A DNA stretch of 36,752 nucleotides from Saccharospirillum impatiens DSM 12546. Its GTDB lineage: Bacteria; Pseudomonadota; Gammaproteobacteria; Pseudomonadales; Natronospirillaceae. Below the pieces are notes generated by a model. That model was not told the origin of the DNA and did no database searches. It was given only the letters and a program-made list of their open reading frames with translations. Shown here piece after piece: positions 8,562 through 16,863 of this stretch. Position 1 is the stretch's first letter. Every line of letters begins with the position of its first letter. The stretch is taken from NCBI RefSeq assembly GCF_000423605.1, contig NZ_AUIH01000041.1, forward strand, positions 1 to 36,752. Direction: 5' to 3'. Position numbers and translations under genes: made by a program.

Positions 8562-10193
8562 ATGGCTGGCAACATGATGACTCACCCGCTGAACACCAGC
8601 GATATTTTACGCAACGCCGCGCAACGCTATCCGGAGCAGAGCATTGTTTCGGCGATGCCCGACGGAAGCCGGCACCACTACCACTACCTGGATGCGTTGA
8701 AGCGTTCGGCTCAGGTAGCCCATCTGCTGGCGCGATCCGGCATTCAGGGAGGCGACCGGGTAGCGACGCTGGCGGTCAATCACTACCGCCATCTGGAACT
8801 GTATTACGGTATCTCCGGAATGGGGGCGGTTGTGCACACGCTGAACGCTCGCCTGTTCAGTGAACAGTTGCAGTACATCATTAACCATGCCGAAGATCGC
8901 TGGATCTTTTTTGATCCGGATTTCTTGCCCCTGTTGGAAGAAGTGGCCGATCAGATTCGCAGTGTCGAGCGCTTTGTGGTGTTGTGTGACGAAAGCGAGA
9001 TGCCCACGTCAAAGGTGTTGACGCTCGACAACTACGAGCATTTGCTGGCCCAAATGCCGACGGAATTTCATTGGCCCCGGTTGCCGTCAGATGCTCCCTG
9101 CGGCCTGTGCTATACCAGCGGCACCACCGGTAACCCCAAAGGCGTGATGTACGAGCAGGGCTCAACGGTGTTGCACGCCATGATGAGCGGCTCCAGTCAG
9201 TACCTTAATTTTTCCGAGCGTTCTGTTGCCATGCCGATTGTGCCCATGTATCACGTTTGTGCCTGGGGCGTGCCATTTTCAGCGCCGCTGTTTGGCGCCA
9301 AACTGGTGTTGCCGGGCGGCGATCTTGATGGCGAAAGCCTGCAGGCGTTGATTGAGGATGAATCGGTCAATCAGGCGTTTGCTGTGCCCACCGTTTGGCT
9401 GAATCTGCACAATTACCTGCAACAGAGTGGCAAGACGATCGATTCACTTGAGGTAGTCGGAGTGGGCGGTGCCGCGTCGCCCCTGAGCCTGGTCGAGATA
9501 TACGACAAGCTGTACAACGTCTACTGGATGGGCATCTGGGGCATGACGGAAACCAGCCCGTTGGCGACGGCGGCCAATCGCACCCCGCAGATGGATGCCA
9601 TGCCCGATGACCAGCGTTATGAATTGCAAAGCTCGGCCGGACGCCCGATGCTGGGAGTGGAGATTGAGATTTTTGACGGTGCCGGCCGGCCGTTGCCACA
9701 CGATGGCCGGACCCGCGGCAACCTGCGCTGCCGGGGGCCGTGGGTGCTGGCGCAATACTTCAAGGGCGAAGGGCAGGACAAATTCATCGACGGCTGGTTC
9801 GATACCGGCGATGTCGCTGTAATCAGCCCGCAAGGCTATCTTCGTGTTGTGGATCGAAGCAAGGATGTGATCAAATCTGGTGGCGAGTGGATCAGCTCAG
9901 TCGAACTGGAAAATGCCGCCCTGCACGACGATGCCATCAATGAAGCCTGCGTGATCGGCGCTGCACATCCGAAATGGGATGAACGACCGCTGATGCTGGT
10001 GACCATTCGAGCGGGCAAGACGCTCGATGAAGCCAGGCTGCGCAAGGTACTGGCCGAACGGGTCGCCAAATGGTGGTTGCCAGACGCCATCATCCAGGTC
10101 GAAAGCCTGCCCCACACAGGCACCGGAAAACTGCGCAAGGTAGACATTCGCGACGACTACCGGGATTATCTGCTGGAGCGGGACAAAGCCTGA
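8562..10193 (+). CDS. Medium-chain acyl-CoA ligase, AlkK/DmdB-like
   Basis: This 543-residue ANL-superfamily ligase starts with HPLNTSDILRNAAQRYPEQ, close to the usual start of AlkK-type medium-chain fatty acyl-CoA synthetases and of the related 3-methylmercaptopropionyl-CoA ligases (DmdB). The ATP-binding motif CYTSGTTGNPKGVMYEQG is near residues 181-198, MGIWGMTETSPLA near 323-335, GWFDTGDVA near 409, and VDRSKDVIKSGGEWISSVEL near 430-449. The catalytic lysine is in HTGTGKLRKVDIRDDY, and the length fits AlkK (about 546). AGGAGA 7 bases before ATG 8562 supports the start. A 138-bp gap upstream suggests its own promoter. The substrate could be a medium-chain fatty acid or a methylthio- or branched short acid. 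Confidence 0.88.
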   Translation: MAGNMMTHPLNTSDILRNAAQRYPEQSIVSAMPDGSRHHYHYLDALKRSAQVAHLLARSGIQGGDRVATLAVNHYRHLELYYGISGMGAVVHTLNARLFSEQLQYIINHAEDRWIFFDPDFLPLLEEVADQIRSVERFVVLCDESEMPTSKVLTLDNYEHLLAQMPTEFHWPRLPSDAPCGLCYTSGTTGNPKGVMYEQGSTVLHAMMSGSSQYLNFSERSVAMPIVPMYHVCAWGVPFSAPLFGAKLVLPGGDLDGESLQALIEDESVNQAFAVPTVWLNLHNYLQQSGKTIDSLEVVGVGGAASPLSLVEIYDKLYNVYWMGIWGMTETSPLATAANRTPQMDAMPDDQRYELQSSAGRPMLGVEIEIFDGAGRPLPHDGRTRGNLRCRGPWVLAQYFKGEGQDKFIDGWFDTGDVAVISPQGYLRVVDRSKDVIKSGGEWISSVELENAALHDDAINEACVIGAAHPKWDERPLMLVTIRAGKTLDEARLRKVLAERVAKWWLPDAIIQVESLPHTGTGKLRKVDIRDDYRDYLLERDKA

Positions 10194-10231
10194 AACCAGC
10201 GGCTCACGATTAGCTGCAGTGGCTGAATTCC

Positions 10232-10417
10232 GTGTCGAGCCACCGGGTAGACCTTTCCGGGGCCGGCGTGAACCCTTCCCTGGGGCCTGGACCGCATGAT
10301 ATGAATCCCATCCGTGGGATTCACCCTCCGGGCTCGCTGCACTCGTGCTTAAATGCTCCTGGCATTTTAGTCCCTGTTGCGGACCTCCCCGGAAAGGTCT
10401 ACCCGGCAACTCAACAC
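10232..10417. repeat. 186-bp palindromic intergenic element with nested hairpins
   Basis: CCGGGTAGACCTTTCCGGGG (10243-10262) is repeated exactly in inverted orientation at 10387-10406. Eight of the next eleven outward bases also pair, extending the arms to 10232 and 10417. Inside are TGAATCCCA / TGGGATTCA (10302-10310 and 10315-10323, 9-bp stem with loop TCCG) and AAATGC / GCATTT (10351-10356 and 10362-10367). The whole could fold as one long RNA with a 20-bp basal stem, or be a MITE- or REP-like mobile repeat. It fills the gap between the AlkK-like ligase and crbS. An open frame of 62 codons across it has no recognisable protein signature and is not called. Confidence 0.75.
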
Positions 10418-10452
10418 TGATCAGGTGGCAGAATACGAATAAGTAAAGCCGA

Positions 10453-10481
10453 GTTGGTTTAAAGGTAGTAGTTAAACCGAC
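10453..10481. promoter_or_regulatory. Inverted repeat upstream of crbS (possible operator)
   Basis: GTTGGTTTAA (10453-10462) and TTAAACCGAC (10472-10481) are inverted copies with one mismatch, separated by nine bases (AGGTAGTAG), ending 18 bases before the crbS ATG. The spacer and flank read AAGGTAGTAG, 9 of 10 identical to the right half of the palindrome upstream of crbR, but the left half does not match. It could be an operator or a 5'-UTR hairpin that shields the ribosome site. Confidence 0.4.
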
Positions 10482-10499
10482 CAGAGGACCCATCCCCGG

Positions 10500-13400
10500 A
10501 TGTCACCAACGTTTTTCATCCTCATTTCCCTGCTCTACGTCATCCTGTTGTTCGTCATCGCTCTCTATGGTGACCGACACCCGATTGCTCGCCGTTGGCA
10601 GCCCTGGGTGTACAGTTTGTCGTTGGCAGTTTATTGCACCAGCTGGACTTTTTACGGAGCGACGCGCCAGTTTGCCGAGTACGGCTGGGCCTTCGCTCCC
10701 TCCCATGTCGGGGCCATTCTATTGTTCCTGGTGGGTTATGCGTTTCTGTTGAAGGTGGTGCAGGTCGCCAAGCGCGAGAACGTCACCACCATTGCCGATT
10801 TCATTGCCAGCCGTTTTGGTCACAGCCGGGCTGTGGCGGTGTCGGTTGCGCTGATTTCTCTGATCGGGATCGTGCCATATGTGGCGTTGCAGCTAAAAGC
10901 CATCTCGGTGAGTTTCAGCGTCGTCGCGCCAACGGTGACAGCGGGGCAAGCCTGGTATAACGATTCTGCTCTCTATGTGTCTTTAATTCTTGGCTTGTTT
11001 ACCCTACTGTTTGGTACCCGTCATCTGGATACCTCCGAGCATCACCCCGGCATGATGCTGGCGATTGCCTTTGAGTCGGTGGTCAAACTGTTTGCGTTTC
11101 TGGTGTTGGGTTATTGGGCGGTTTATTCAGTCGGCAGTGGCTTTGCGGCCGTGGTCAAAACGGCGGTGAATACCCCGGAAATCTGGTCGATTATGACCGA
11201 TTACAGCAGCCCCTATATTTACATGACCCAGGTTCTGTTGGGCGTTGTTGCCATCATCGCGCTGCCACGTCAGTTTCATGTTGCCGTTGTCGAATACCGC
11301 GATAGCCGGGACCTGCGCATGGCTCGCTGGATTTTTCCGCTCTATCTGGTGCTGATCAACTTGTTTGTGCTGCCCATGGTGCTGGTGGGTTATCAGTATT
11401 TCTCGACCAACCCCGAGCAACTCGAATACATGACGCTCATCTTGCCCATGATGATGGGGCGTGACGATTTGGTGGTACTGGCGTTTGTTGGGGGGTTGTC
11501 GGCTGCTACGTCTATGGTCATCGTGGCCACCATCGCACTGAGCACCATGTTATCGAATGAAATTCTATTGCCCGGGCTGATCCGACTGGGCTGGTGGTCG
11601 GCCGACGCGCCCAACCTGGGAAGTCGTGTGGTCTGGTTGCGGCGTCTCGGCATTATGATGATCGTGCTGGCCGCCTTCTTCTACTATCGGCTGATTGTTG
11701 CCTTTGAAGGCCTGGTGGCTATTGGGCTGGTGTCGTTTGTTGCGGTGGCCCAGTTTGCGCCGGCGCTGTTTCTCGGGCTTTACTGGACCGCGATGAACCG
11801 GAAGGGCGTGCTGTGGGGGCTAGGGCTGGGGTCGGTAGTTTGGTTCTACACCTTGCTGATTCCCTTGCTGATTCGTGCCGGTTTGATGCCCGATGCGTTG
11901 ATGGAAGGCCTGTTCGGTCTGAGTTTTCTACGACCTCAGGCGCTGATGGGCCTGGAAGGGCTCGACCCGATTGTACACGGCACGGCCTGGAGCCTGGCGC
12001 TGAACGTGCTGGGGTTGCTGCTCGGGTCAGCCTTTGGCCGCGAGACGCTGAAAGACAGAATGCAGGCGTCATTGTTCGTGCACGCCAACAGAGAGGACTC
12101 AGGTCTGCTGCAAAACGCCAGTCGCACTGTGTCGATCGGCGATTTGCATTTGCTGCTGGGGCGCTTTATCGGGGCCGACAAACTGCACCGGCTGTTTTCC
12201 CGTTACACCAATCCGCTCAATGGCCGCCTGTTAACCGATCACACGGCCGACGACGATTTGCTCTATCAGGCTGAGCGTTCACTGTCTTCGGTGCTGGGAG
12301 CACCCGCGACCCGGCTATTGTTCGAACGGTTCGACCAACCCATGACCGGGCAGTGGCGCCACTTGTCGACCATGGTGGATGAGGCTTCCCAGGTCCTTAA
12401 GTTTAACCGGGATTTGCTTAACTCGGCGCTGCAGTCGATCAGCCAGGGCATCAGTATTGTCGATCGGGATCTGAACATCGTGGCCTGGAACCAGGAATAT
12501 CAGCGCATGTTTCGATACCCGGATGGGATGCTGCAGGCGGGTCAGCCGGTCGAAGCTCTTTTGCGCTACAACGCGCTCAAAGGCGAGCTTGGTGAGGGTG
12601 AGGTTGAGGATCTGGTGCTGCGACGCCTTGGTCATCTGAAAGCCGGCTCGTCGTATCGAATTGAACGCAAGCGGCCGGATGGCAGTTACCTGGAAATACA
12701 GGGAAACCCGATGCCGGACGGCGGCTATATTACGGTCTATTCAGACATAACCGACCGGCGTCGTATTGAAGATCAGCTTAGGCGCAGCAACGATTTGCTC
12801 GAAGAAAAAGTGTCTGAGCGGACCGAGGCGCTGCAACTGACCAACTCGGAACTGGAAAAAGCCAACACCAACAAGACCCGGTTTCTGGCTGCAGCGGGGC
12901 ACGATCTGGTGCAACCGCTCAATTCGGCAGCGTTATTCTCCGCCAGTCTCCAGGCCAAGTTGCGACGCTTGGAGCAGGCACCGGAATTGCTTAGCCTGGC
13001 TGAACAAATCGAACGCTCCCTGCATTCGGCTGATAACCTTCTGGGCGAATTGCTGGATATTTCAAAACTGGATTCACACATTATTCTTCCGACGTCGGAA
13101 ACGCTGTCGCTGGCCAGCGTATTGGCATCACTTTACGAAGAGTTTGACGTTCTTGCCCGAGACCGGGGCATTCATCTGACGTTCGTTACCACCACGCTTT
13201 GGGTGCGCAGCGATGCCCGGCTACTGCGGCGCATGTTGCAAAACCTGCTCAGCAATGCGTTGCGGTACAGTCAGCGCGGCCGGGTGACTCTGGGCGTACG
13301 ACGACATGGACCTCATTGCCGCATCGAAGTTTGGGATACGGGCCCGGGCCTGACCGATAAACAGCAAACCGAGGTGTTCGAGGAGTTTCACCGGCTACCC

Positions 13401-13952
13401 GACACCCAGAGCGACGAGCGAGGCCTGGGCCTTGGGCTTGCCATCGTGCGGCGCTTGTCCGTGTTGCTGGAGCATCCGGTCACGGTGCGCAGTGACCTCG
13501 GGCGTGGCAGTGTGTTCAGTATTGAACTGCCGCTGGCCGTCGCTGGCCAGGCGACCGGAAAGTCGGCTATTCCTGCCGCCGGTTCACATCAGGGTTATCA
13601 CATCCTGTGTGTCGATAATGAAATACAGATAGTGGAAGGCATGAATAGCTTGCTGGCTGAATGGGGTTTCAGTGTCTCGGTTGCCAGCCAGCCAGACCAG
13701 GCCTGGCAAATGGCCTGTGAACGCAAACCGGATCTGATCGTCATGGACTACCATCTTGATCAAACCTTAACCGGGCTCAGTGTGTTGGAAAACTGGCGCA
13801 ACCAGGGCCTGGCTGACTTGCCGGTGATTATGATAACGGCTGATTACACCGAGGAAGTCCGCCAGGCGATTGAGAAGAGGGGCTACCGGTTGCTTAAAAA
13901 ACCGGTTCGCCCGCTTCAGCTCAGAGCATTGCTGGCCTCGCTGTTAAGGTAG
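10500..13952 (+). CDS. crbS: Hybrid sensor histidine kinase with sodium/solute symporter domain (CrbS/MxtR type)
   Basis: This is a 1150-residue membrane sensor. Residues 1 to about 500 are a sodium/solute symporter (SSS) domain with about 13 membrane helices. A STAC-like linker domain follows at about 543-615 (VSIGDLHLLLGRFIGADKLH), then PAS at about 640-754 and a coiled linker. The HisKA domain has the phospho-accepting His801 in AAGHDLVQPLNSA. The HATPase has N box NLLSNALRYS near 913, WDTGPGL and GLGLGLAIV. The C-terminal receiver has Asp1083 in VMDYHLD. This architecture and length fit CrbS (MxtR), which senses or responds to acetate and short-chain acids and phosphorylates CrbR to switch on acetyl-CoA synthetase genes. 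CbrA has a similar front end but no receiver. Convergent with crbR, 9 bp apart. The signal and whether the SSS part transports are not visible here. Confidence 0.88.
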   Translation: MSPTFFILISLLYVILLFVIALYGDRHPIARRWQPWVYSLSLAVYCTSWTFYGATRQFAEYGWAFAPSHVGAILLFLVGYAFLLKVVQVAKRENVTTIADFIASRFGHSRAVAVSVALISLIGIVPYVALQLKAISVSFSVVAPTVTAGQAWYNDSALYVSLILGLFTLLFGTRHLDTSEHHPGMMLAIAFESVVKLFAFLVLGYWAVYSVGSGFAAVVKTAVNTPEIWSIMTDYSSPYIYMTQVLLGVVAIIALPRQFHVAVVEYRDSRDLRMARWIFPLYLVLINLFVLPMVLVGYQYFSTNPEQLEYMTLILPMMMGRDDLVVLAFVGGLSAATSMVIVATIALSTMLSNEILLPGLIRLGWWSADAPNLGSRVVWLRRLGIMMIVLAAFFYYRLIVAFEGLVAIGLVSFVAVAQFAPALFLGLYWTAMNRKGVLWGLGLGSVVWFYTLLIPLLIRAGLMPDALMEGLFGLSFLRPQALMGLEGLDPIVHGTAWSLALNVLGLLLGSAFGRETLKDRMQASLFVHANREDSGLLQNASRTVSIGDLHLLLGRFIGADKLHRLFSRYTNPLNGRLLTDHTADDDLLYQAERSLSSVLGAPATRLLFERFDQPMTGQWRHLSTMVDEASQVLKFNRDLLNSALQSISQGISIVDRDLNIVAWNQEYQRMFRYPDGMLQAGQPVEALLRYNALKGELGEGEVEDLVLRRLGHLKAGSSYRIERKRPDGSYLEIQGNPMPDGGYITVYSDITDRRRIEDQLRRSNDLLEEKVSERTEALQLTNSELEKANTNKTRFLAAAGHDLVQPLNSAALFSASLQAKLRRLEQAPELLSLAEQIERSLHSADNLLGELLDISKLDSHIILPTSETLSLASVLASLYEEFDVLARDRGIHLTFVTTTLWVRSDARLLRRMLQNLLSNALRYSQRGRVTLGVRRHGPHCRIEVWDTGPGLTDKQQTEVFEEFHRLPDTQSDERGLGLGLAIVRRLSVLLEHPVTVRSDLGRGSVFSIELPLAVAGQATGKSAIPAAGSHQGYHILCVDNEIQIVEGMNSLLAEWGFSVSVASQPDQAWQMACERKPDLIVMDYHLDQTLTGLSVLENWRNQGLADLPVIMITADYTEEVRQAIEKRGYRLLKKPVRPLQLRALLASLLR

Positions 13953-13961
13953 CGGCCGGAC

Positions 13962-14603
13962 TCACTCGGGTACTTCCAGATACTGGTTGTACATCGCAGC
14001 CTGAGTGCGGTTGTAGAGATTGAGCTTGCGGAATATTTCCGAAACATGGGTCTTGATGGTGGTTTCCTTGACGCTCAGTTCATAGGCAATTTGCTTGTTC
14101 AGGTAGCCACGGGCAATCAAGGCCAGGACATGTTGCTGTTTGGGGGTCAGGCTGGCGAGTTTGGTGATGGCATCAATGTCTTCGTCAATATTGTGGGCGT
14201 CGCCCTGATGATTGTCGGGGAAGTATCCGTTGCCACTGATCAATGCTCGCAGCGCCGTTACCAGCTGTTCCAGTGAGAGTGATTTCGGCAAATAACCCAG
14301 GGCACCGGCGGCTTTGACATGAGCCACGGTTCTACTGGCTTCGTTGGCTGTGATCACCGCGACCGCGACTTCGGGAAAGCGCGTTCGAATCTGAATCAGA
14401 CCGAGCAAACCTTCACTGCCGGGCATCTTCAGGTCGAGCAACAGCAAGTCGATGGAGCCGGTTTCGAGGTGGCTCAGGGTCGAGTTCAGAGTATCAGTCT
14501 GGTGGATGTCAACCGGTGTTCCGGTGTTGGATAGCGCTTCTGACAGCGCATTGCGGAACAGCGGATGGTCGTCGGCGATCAGGACTTGAAGGGTATCCGT
14601 CAT
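13962..14603 (-). CDS. crbR: LuxR/NarL-family response regulator (CrbR/ErdR type)
   Basis: This 213-residue regulator has an N-terminal receiver with acidic pocket Asp11/Asp12 (IADDHPLFR) and phospho-acceptor Asp57 (LLLLDLKMPG). A C-terminal LuxR-type helix-turn-helix lies at about 148-210 (LTPKQQHVLALIARGYLNKQ, then ETTIKTHVSEIFRKLN). ATG 14603 is preferred, since receivers normally begin just before the VLIADD strand; a GTG three codons upstream (14612) is possible. Convergent arrangement next to a CrbS-type kinase identifies it as the partner, CrbR/ErdR, known in Vibrio and Pseudomonas to activate acs and carbon-use genes. The perfect palindrome 83 bp upstream (14686-14705) suggests autoregulation. 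Confidence 0.86.
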   Translation of the reverse strand: MTDTLQVLIADDHPLFRNALSEALSNTGTPVDIHQTDTLNSTLSHLETGSIDLLLLDLKMPGSEGLLGLIQIRTRFPEVAVAVITANEASRTVAHVKAAGALGYLPKSLSLEQLVTALRALISGNGYFPDNHQGDAHNIDEDIDAITKLASLTPKQQHVLALIARGYLNKQIAYELSVKETTIKTHVSEIFRKLNLYNRTQAAMYNQYLEVPE

Positions 14604-14685
14604 GGCACTCACAGCGTTGTTGTTGTCGTTTTTATGGCGGCAAGTGTAGCACTTTAAGGCGAGCGATTTGTGCTGGAGCGGCGCT

Positions 14686-14705
14686 TCTCCTCCTAAGGTA
14701 GGAGG
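14686..14705. promoter_or_regulatory. Palindromic candidate CrbR site (copy 2), upstream of crbR
   Basis: TCTCCTCCTAAGGTAGGAGG contains a perfect 7-3-7 palindrome, CCTCCTA-AGG-TAGGAGG (14689-14705). NarL-type dimers typically bind short inverted repeats of this size. It lies upstream of crbR on the minus strand and just past the stop of the coiled-coil gene. No T run follows on either strand, so it does not look like an intrinsic terminator. A 17/20 match occurs at 351-370. Confidence 0.55.
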
Positions 14706-14708
14706 CGT

Positions 14709-16310
14709 TTAGCTGGCTTGGATCTCCGCAGTGTCTTCATCACGCTGGTTCTGTTCCAGTTCTTTGATGCGCTGCAGCATGGTTTGCGAGTCTGACATGA
14801 ATTGCTTGACCAGGGTTTCCATTTCTTCAATGTCTTCGTTGCTTTGAGCCCGGTTATCCCGGGCATTTACCTGTTCGGTGCGGGAAGCCAGTTCTGCTAC
14901 CAGTGACTCGGTTGATCTGAGCAGAGACTGCAGTTGATCGATTTCTTTTTCCTGAGCTGGCAGAACCTCTCCAGAATCAGCGCCCTCGCGCAGATCGTCA
15001 ACCAGGTTGCGCAGGGTATCGAGGCTCAATTGAATTTGCGCGCTGAGCGTCTCAAACGCTTCAGAAGTTGCTGCCTGCTCGGTGTCTCCATGGGCTTCCT
15101 CTGTGCCGGTAGACTGGGCGTTGAGCTCTTCGAGGGCTTTCTGGGCTTGCTGCAGTTCCAGTTCCAGCATGGCCACGCAAGATTCTGAATCCCGGACCAA
15201 CAATTCGAGTCGGCTGATTTCATCGTCTTGAACCTGCATGGCGCGTTCCGGGTCGGACCCAGATCTCAGTTGTTCCAGAGCATTGCGCAAGCTGGCAACC
15301 GACTCAGCCTGACTGGTTGAATTGGAGGCCAGTTTTTTGACATGGTCAGGGTTCACGGCTTTGGGGCCGCCAACTTGCAGGTCTTTCAGCCGATTCTTAA
15401 GGCCGTGGATGTCGGTTTCGAGTTCCTGATTCTCATGGTTGGCCGCTTCCAGCTCTTTTTCCATCAAGTTGACACTGACGTCGGCTTCTTTGACATAGCG
15501 GTTCAACGCCTGAATCAGCTCGGCTTGTTGGTTGGCATAGTCGTCACCGTCCGGGTCCGTTTGCTGCAGTTTCAGGGATAGCTGGTTAATTGTCTCCTGC
15601 ATGTCGTACTTGTCGCACTTGAGCTTATAGATTTCATCGGCGTAGGTGCCTTTCTGCGGCTTTTCAAAATGACTGGGGCTGGCTGTGCTGATGGACTTGA
15701 GCGTATTCATTTCCTGTTCGAGCAGCCGAATGCGGTCGCGAGCTGCGGCGTATTGTGTCTCATATTGCTTACGATCTCTGGCGAGCTGATCTTTACCCAG
15801 TTCGGAATCGGCACCTTCCTGTCGAGCTTCGCGGGCCGGTTCAAGTCCGCTGTCTTTAAGCAACTGATGAGCCAGTTGAGCCCACTGGTCATCGTCGATT
15901 TCGCCTGCCAGTAATTTTTGTTCTAGATCCAGTATGTGCCGGCGAAGCCAGTGAATATGGGCCGGTTCGTCTGGCTCGGGGGTGCGATGCAAGTCGTTGC
16001 CGGACTCCGACAGCTCAGCTTCCAGGGTGTTCAGGTGAAGCCTGAGCTGCTCTGGAATTGTTTTTCCAGCGCTTTCGGCAGCGGCCTGCGCTGATTTGAA
16101 ATCCTGTGATAACTTGCGATTCTGAGCCCGTAGGGCAGCCATTTCCTGCTGCTTCTCCTGCTGCCGACGCAGCTTCTCCCAGCGCATCTCCTTGAGAATA
16201 GCGACCAGGACGTGATAGAGCCGATGCCGGTAAAACAGGAAGATCGTGATGACCACATACACCACGGCCATTTCTGCGATGATGAACAGGGTCATTTGAT
16301 CAATAAACAT
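14709..16310 (-). CDS. Membrane-anchored coiled-coil protein of unknown function in the flgMN operon
   Basis: I do not recognise this 533-residue protein. Residues 7-27 (LFIIAEMAVVYVVITIFLFY) form one membrane helix followed by the positive patch RHRLYH, so the rest should be cytoplasmic. Almost everything after residue 45 is charged, Gln/Glu/Lys/Leu-rich and heptad-like (for example LRAQNRKLSQDF, ELEAANHENQELETDIHGLK), pointing to long coiled coils with short breaks. The C-terminus is acidic. It follows flgN by only 13 bp, so it should be co-transcribed with flgM-flgN from the sigma-28 promoter at 17230-17256. In Pseudomonas the comparable slot holds flgZ (PilZ domain), which is absent here. 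A role as a flagellar scaffold or in motor placement is conceivable but unproven. Confidence 0.8.
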   Translation of the reverse strand: MFIDQMTLFIIAEMAVVYVVITIFLFYRHRLYHVLVAILKEMRWEKLRRQQEKQQEMAALRAQNRKLSQDFKSAQAAAESAGKTIPEQLRLHLNTLEAELSESGNDLHRTPEPDEPAHIHWLRRHILDLEQKLLAGEIDDDQWAQLAHQLLKDSGLEPAREARQEGADSELGKDQLARDRKQYETQYAAARDRIRLLEQEMNTLKSISTASPSHFEKPQKGTYADEIYKLKCDKYDMQETINQLSLKLQQTDPDGDDYANQQAELIQALNRYVKEADVSVNLMEKELEAANHENQELETDIHGLKNRLKDLQVGGPKAVNPDHVKKLASNSTSQAESVASLRNALEQLRSGSDPERAMQVQDDEISRLELLVRDSESCVAMLELELQQAQKALEELNAQSTGTEEAHGDTEQAATSEAFETLSAQIQLSLDTLRNLVDDLREGADSGEVLPAQEKEIDQLQSLLRSTESLVAELASRTEQVNARDNRAQSNEDIEEMETLVKQFMSDSQTMLQRIKELEQNQRDEDTAEIQAS

Positions 16311-16323
16311 AGAATTAGCTGCC

Positions 16324-16821
16324 CTAGACCTGATCGACCCAGCGACGCTGGCTATCGTTGAGGGACTGGGTGCCGGAGGCGGAATAGGTATCGGTTGTGC
16401 CGACCAGGTTTTTCAGTAAAGTCAGGCGAGCTTGGTTCTGCGTAGACAAAGAGGCCAGCATTTGCCGGTTCACGGCGGTTGAGCGGCTATTGTCGTCCAG
16501 GCTGACTTTCAGTTGTTGCCAATGGGCCAACAGGGGGCTCCGGTCTGTCTCGTTGAGATGGTGTTCGCACCATTGCAGAAAAGCCGGGTAATCTGGCTCG
16601 ATACCCTGGTCGGAGCACCAGGCGAGCAAGCCTTCAGACGCGGTTAGCAGCGCCTCAGTCAGGGAGGATTTTCGTTCAAGTACGTCAGATAGCAGAGACA
16701 GGTCACCGGTTTTCAGGGCCCGATGCTCGTCAGCAAGTGTCAATTCAAACGCCTGGCTCACGTCGAGCGCCCCAGCCAGTGCAGACTGCAGGGCTTCAAA
16801 CGTTTCGGTATCCATGGTCAT
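16324..16821 (-). CDS. flgN: Flagellar export chaperone FlgN
   Basis: This 165-residue, mainly helical protein is FlgN, the cytoplasmic chaperone that holds FlgK and FlgL before export by the flagellar type III apparatus. The family's N-terminal helical pair is seen in LADEHRALKTGDLSLLSDVL, where the kinase-like spacing ERKSSLTEAL is conserved. NRQMLASLSTQNQARL is the usual C-terminal client-binding helix. GGGGA sits 5 bases before ATG 16821. It follows flgM by 42 bp. Its clients here would include an unusually large FlgK. Confidence 0.85.
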   Translation of the reverse strand: MTMDTETFEALQSALAGALDVSQAFELTLADEHRALKTGDLSLLSDVLERKSSLTEALLTASEGLLAWCSDQGIEPDYPAFLQWCEHHLNETDRSPLLAHWQQLKVSLDDNSRSTAVNRQMLASLSTQNQARLTLLKNLVGTTDTYSASGTQSLNDSQRRWVDQV

Positions 16822-16863
16822 GTCCCCGAAGTGTGCCCGGCGACTGCATGAACCCTTAAACGA

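Noticed and set aside
10232-10420. 62-codon open frame on the plus strand in the ligase-crbS gap
   Set aside because: It is entirely made of the palindromic element, has no ribosome site and no recognisable protein signature.
14686-14705. Reading the palindrome as an intrinsic terminator of the coiled-coil gene
   Set aside because: The loop is only three bases and no T run follows on either strand; the near-copy at 351-370 is not after any flagellar gene.
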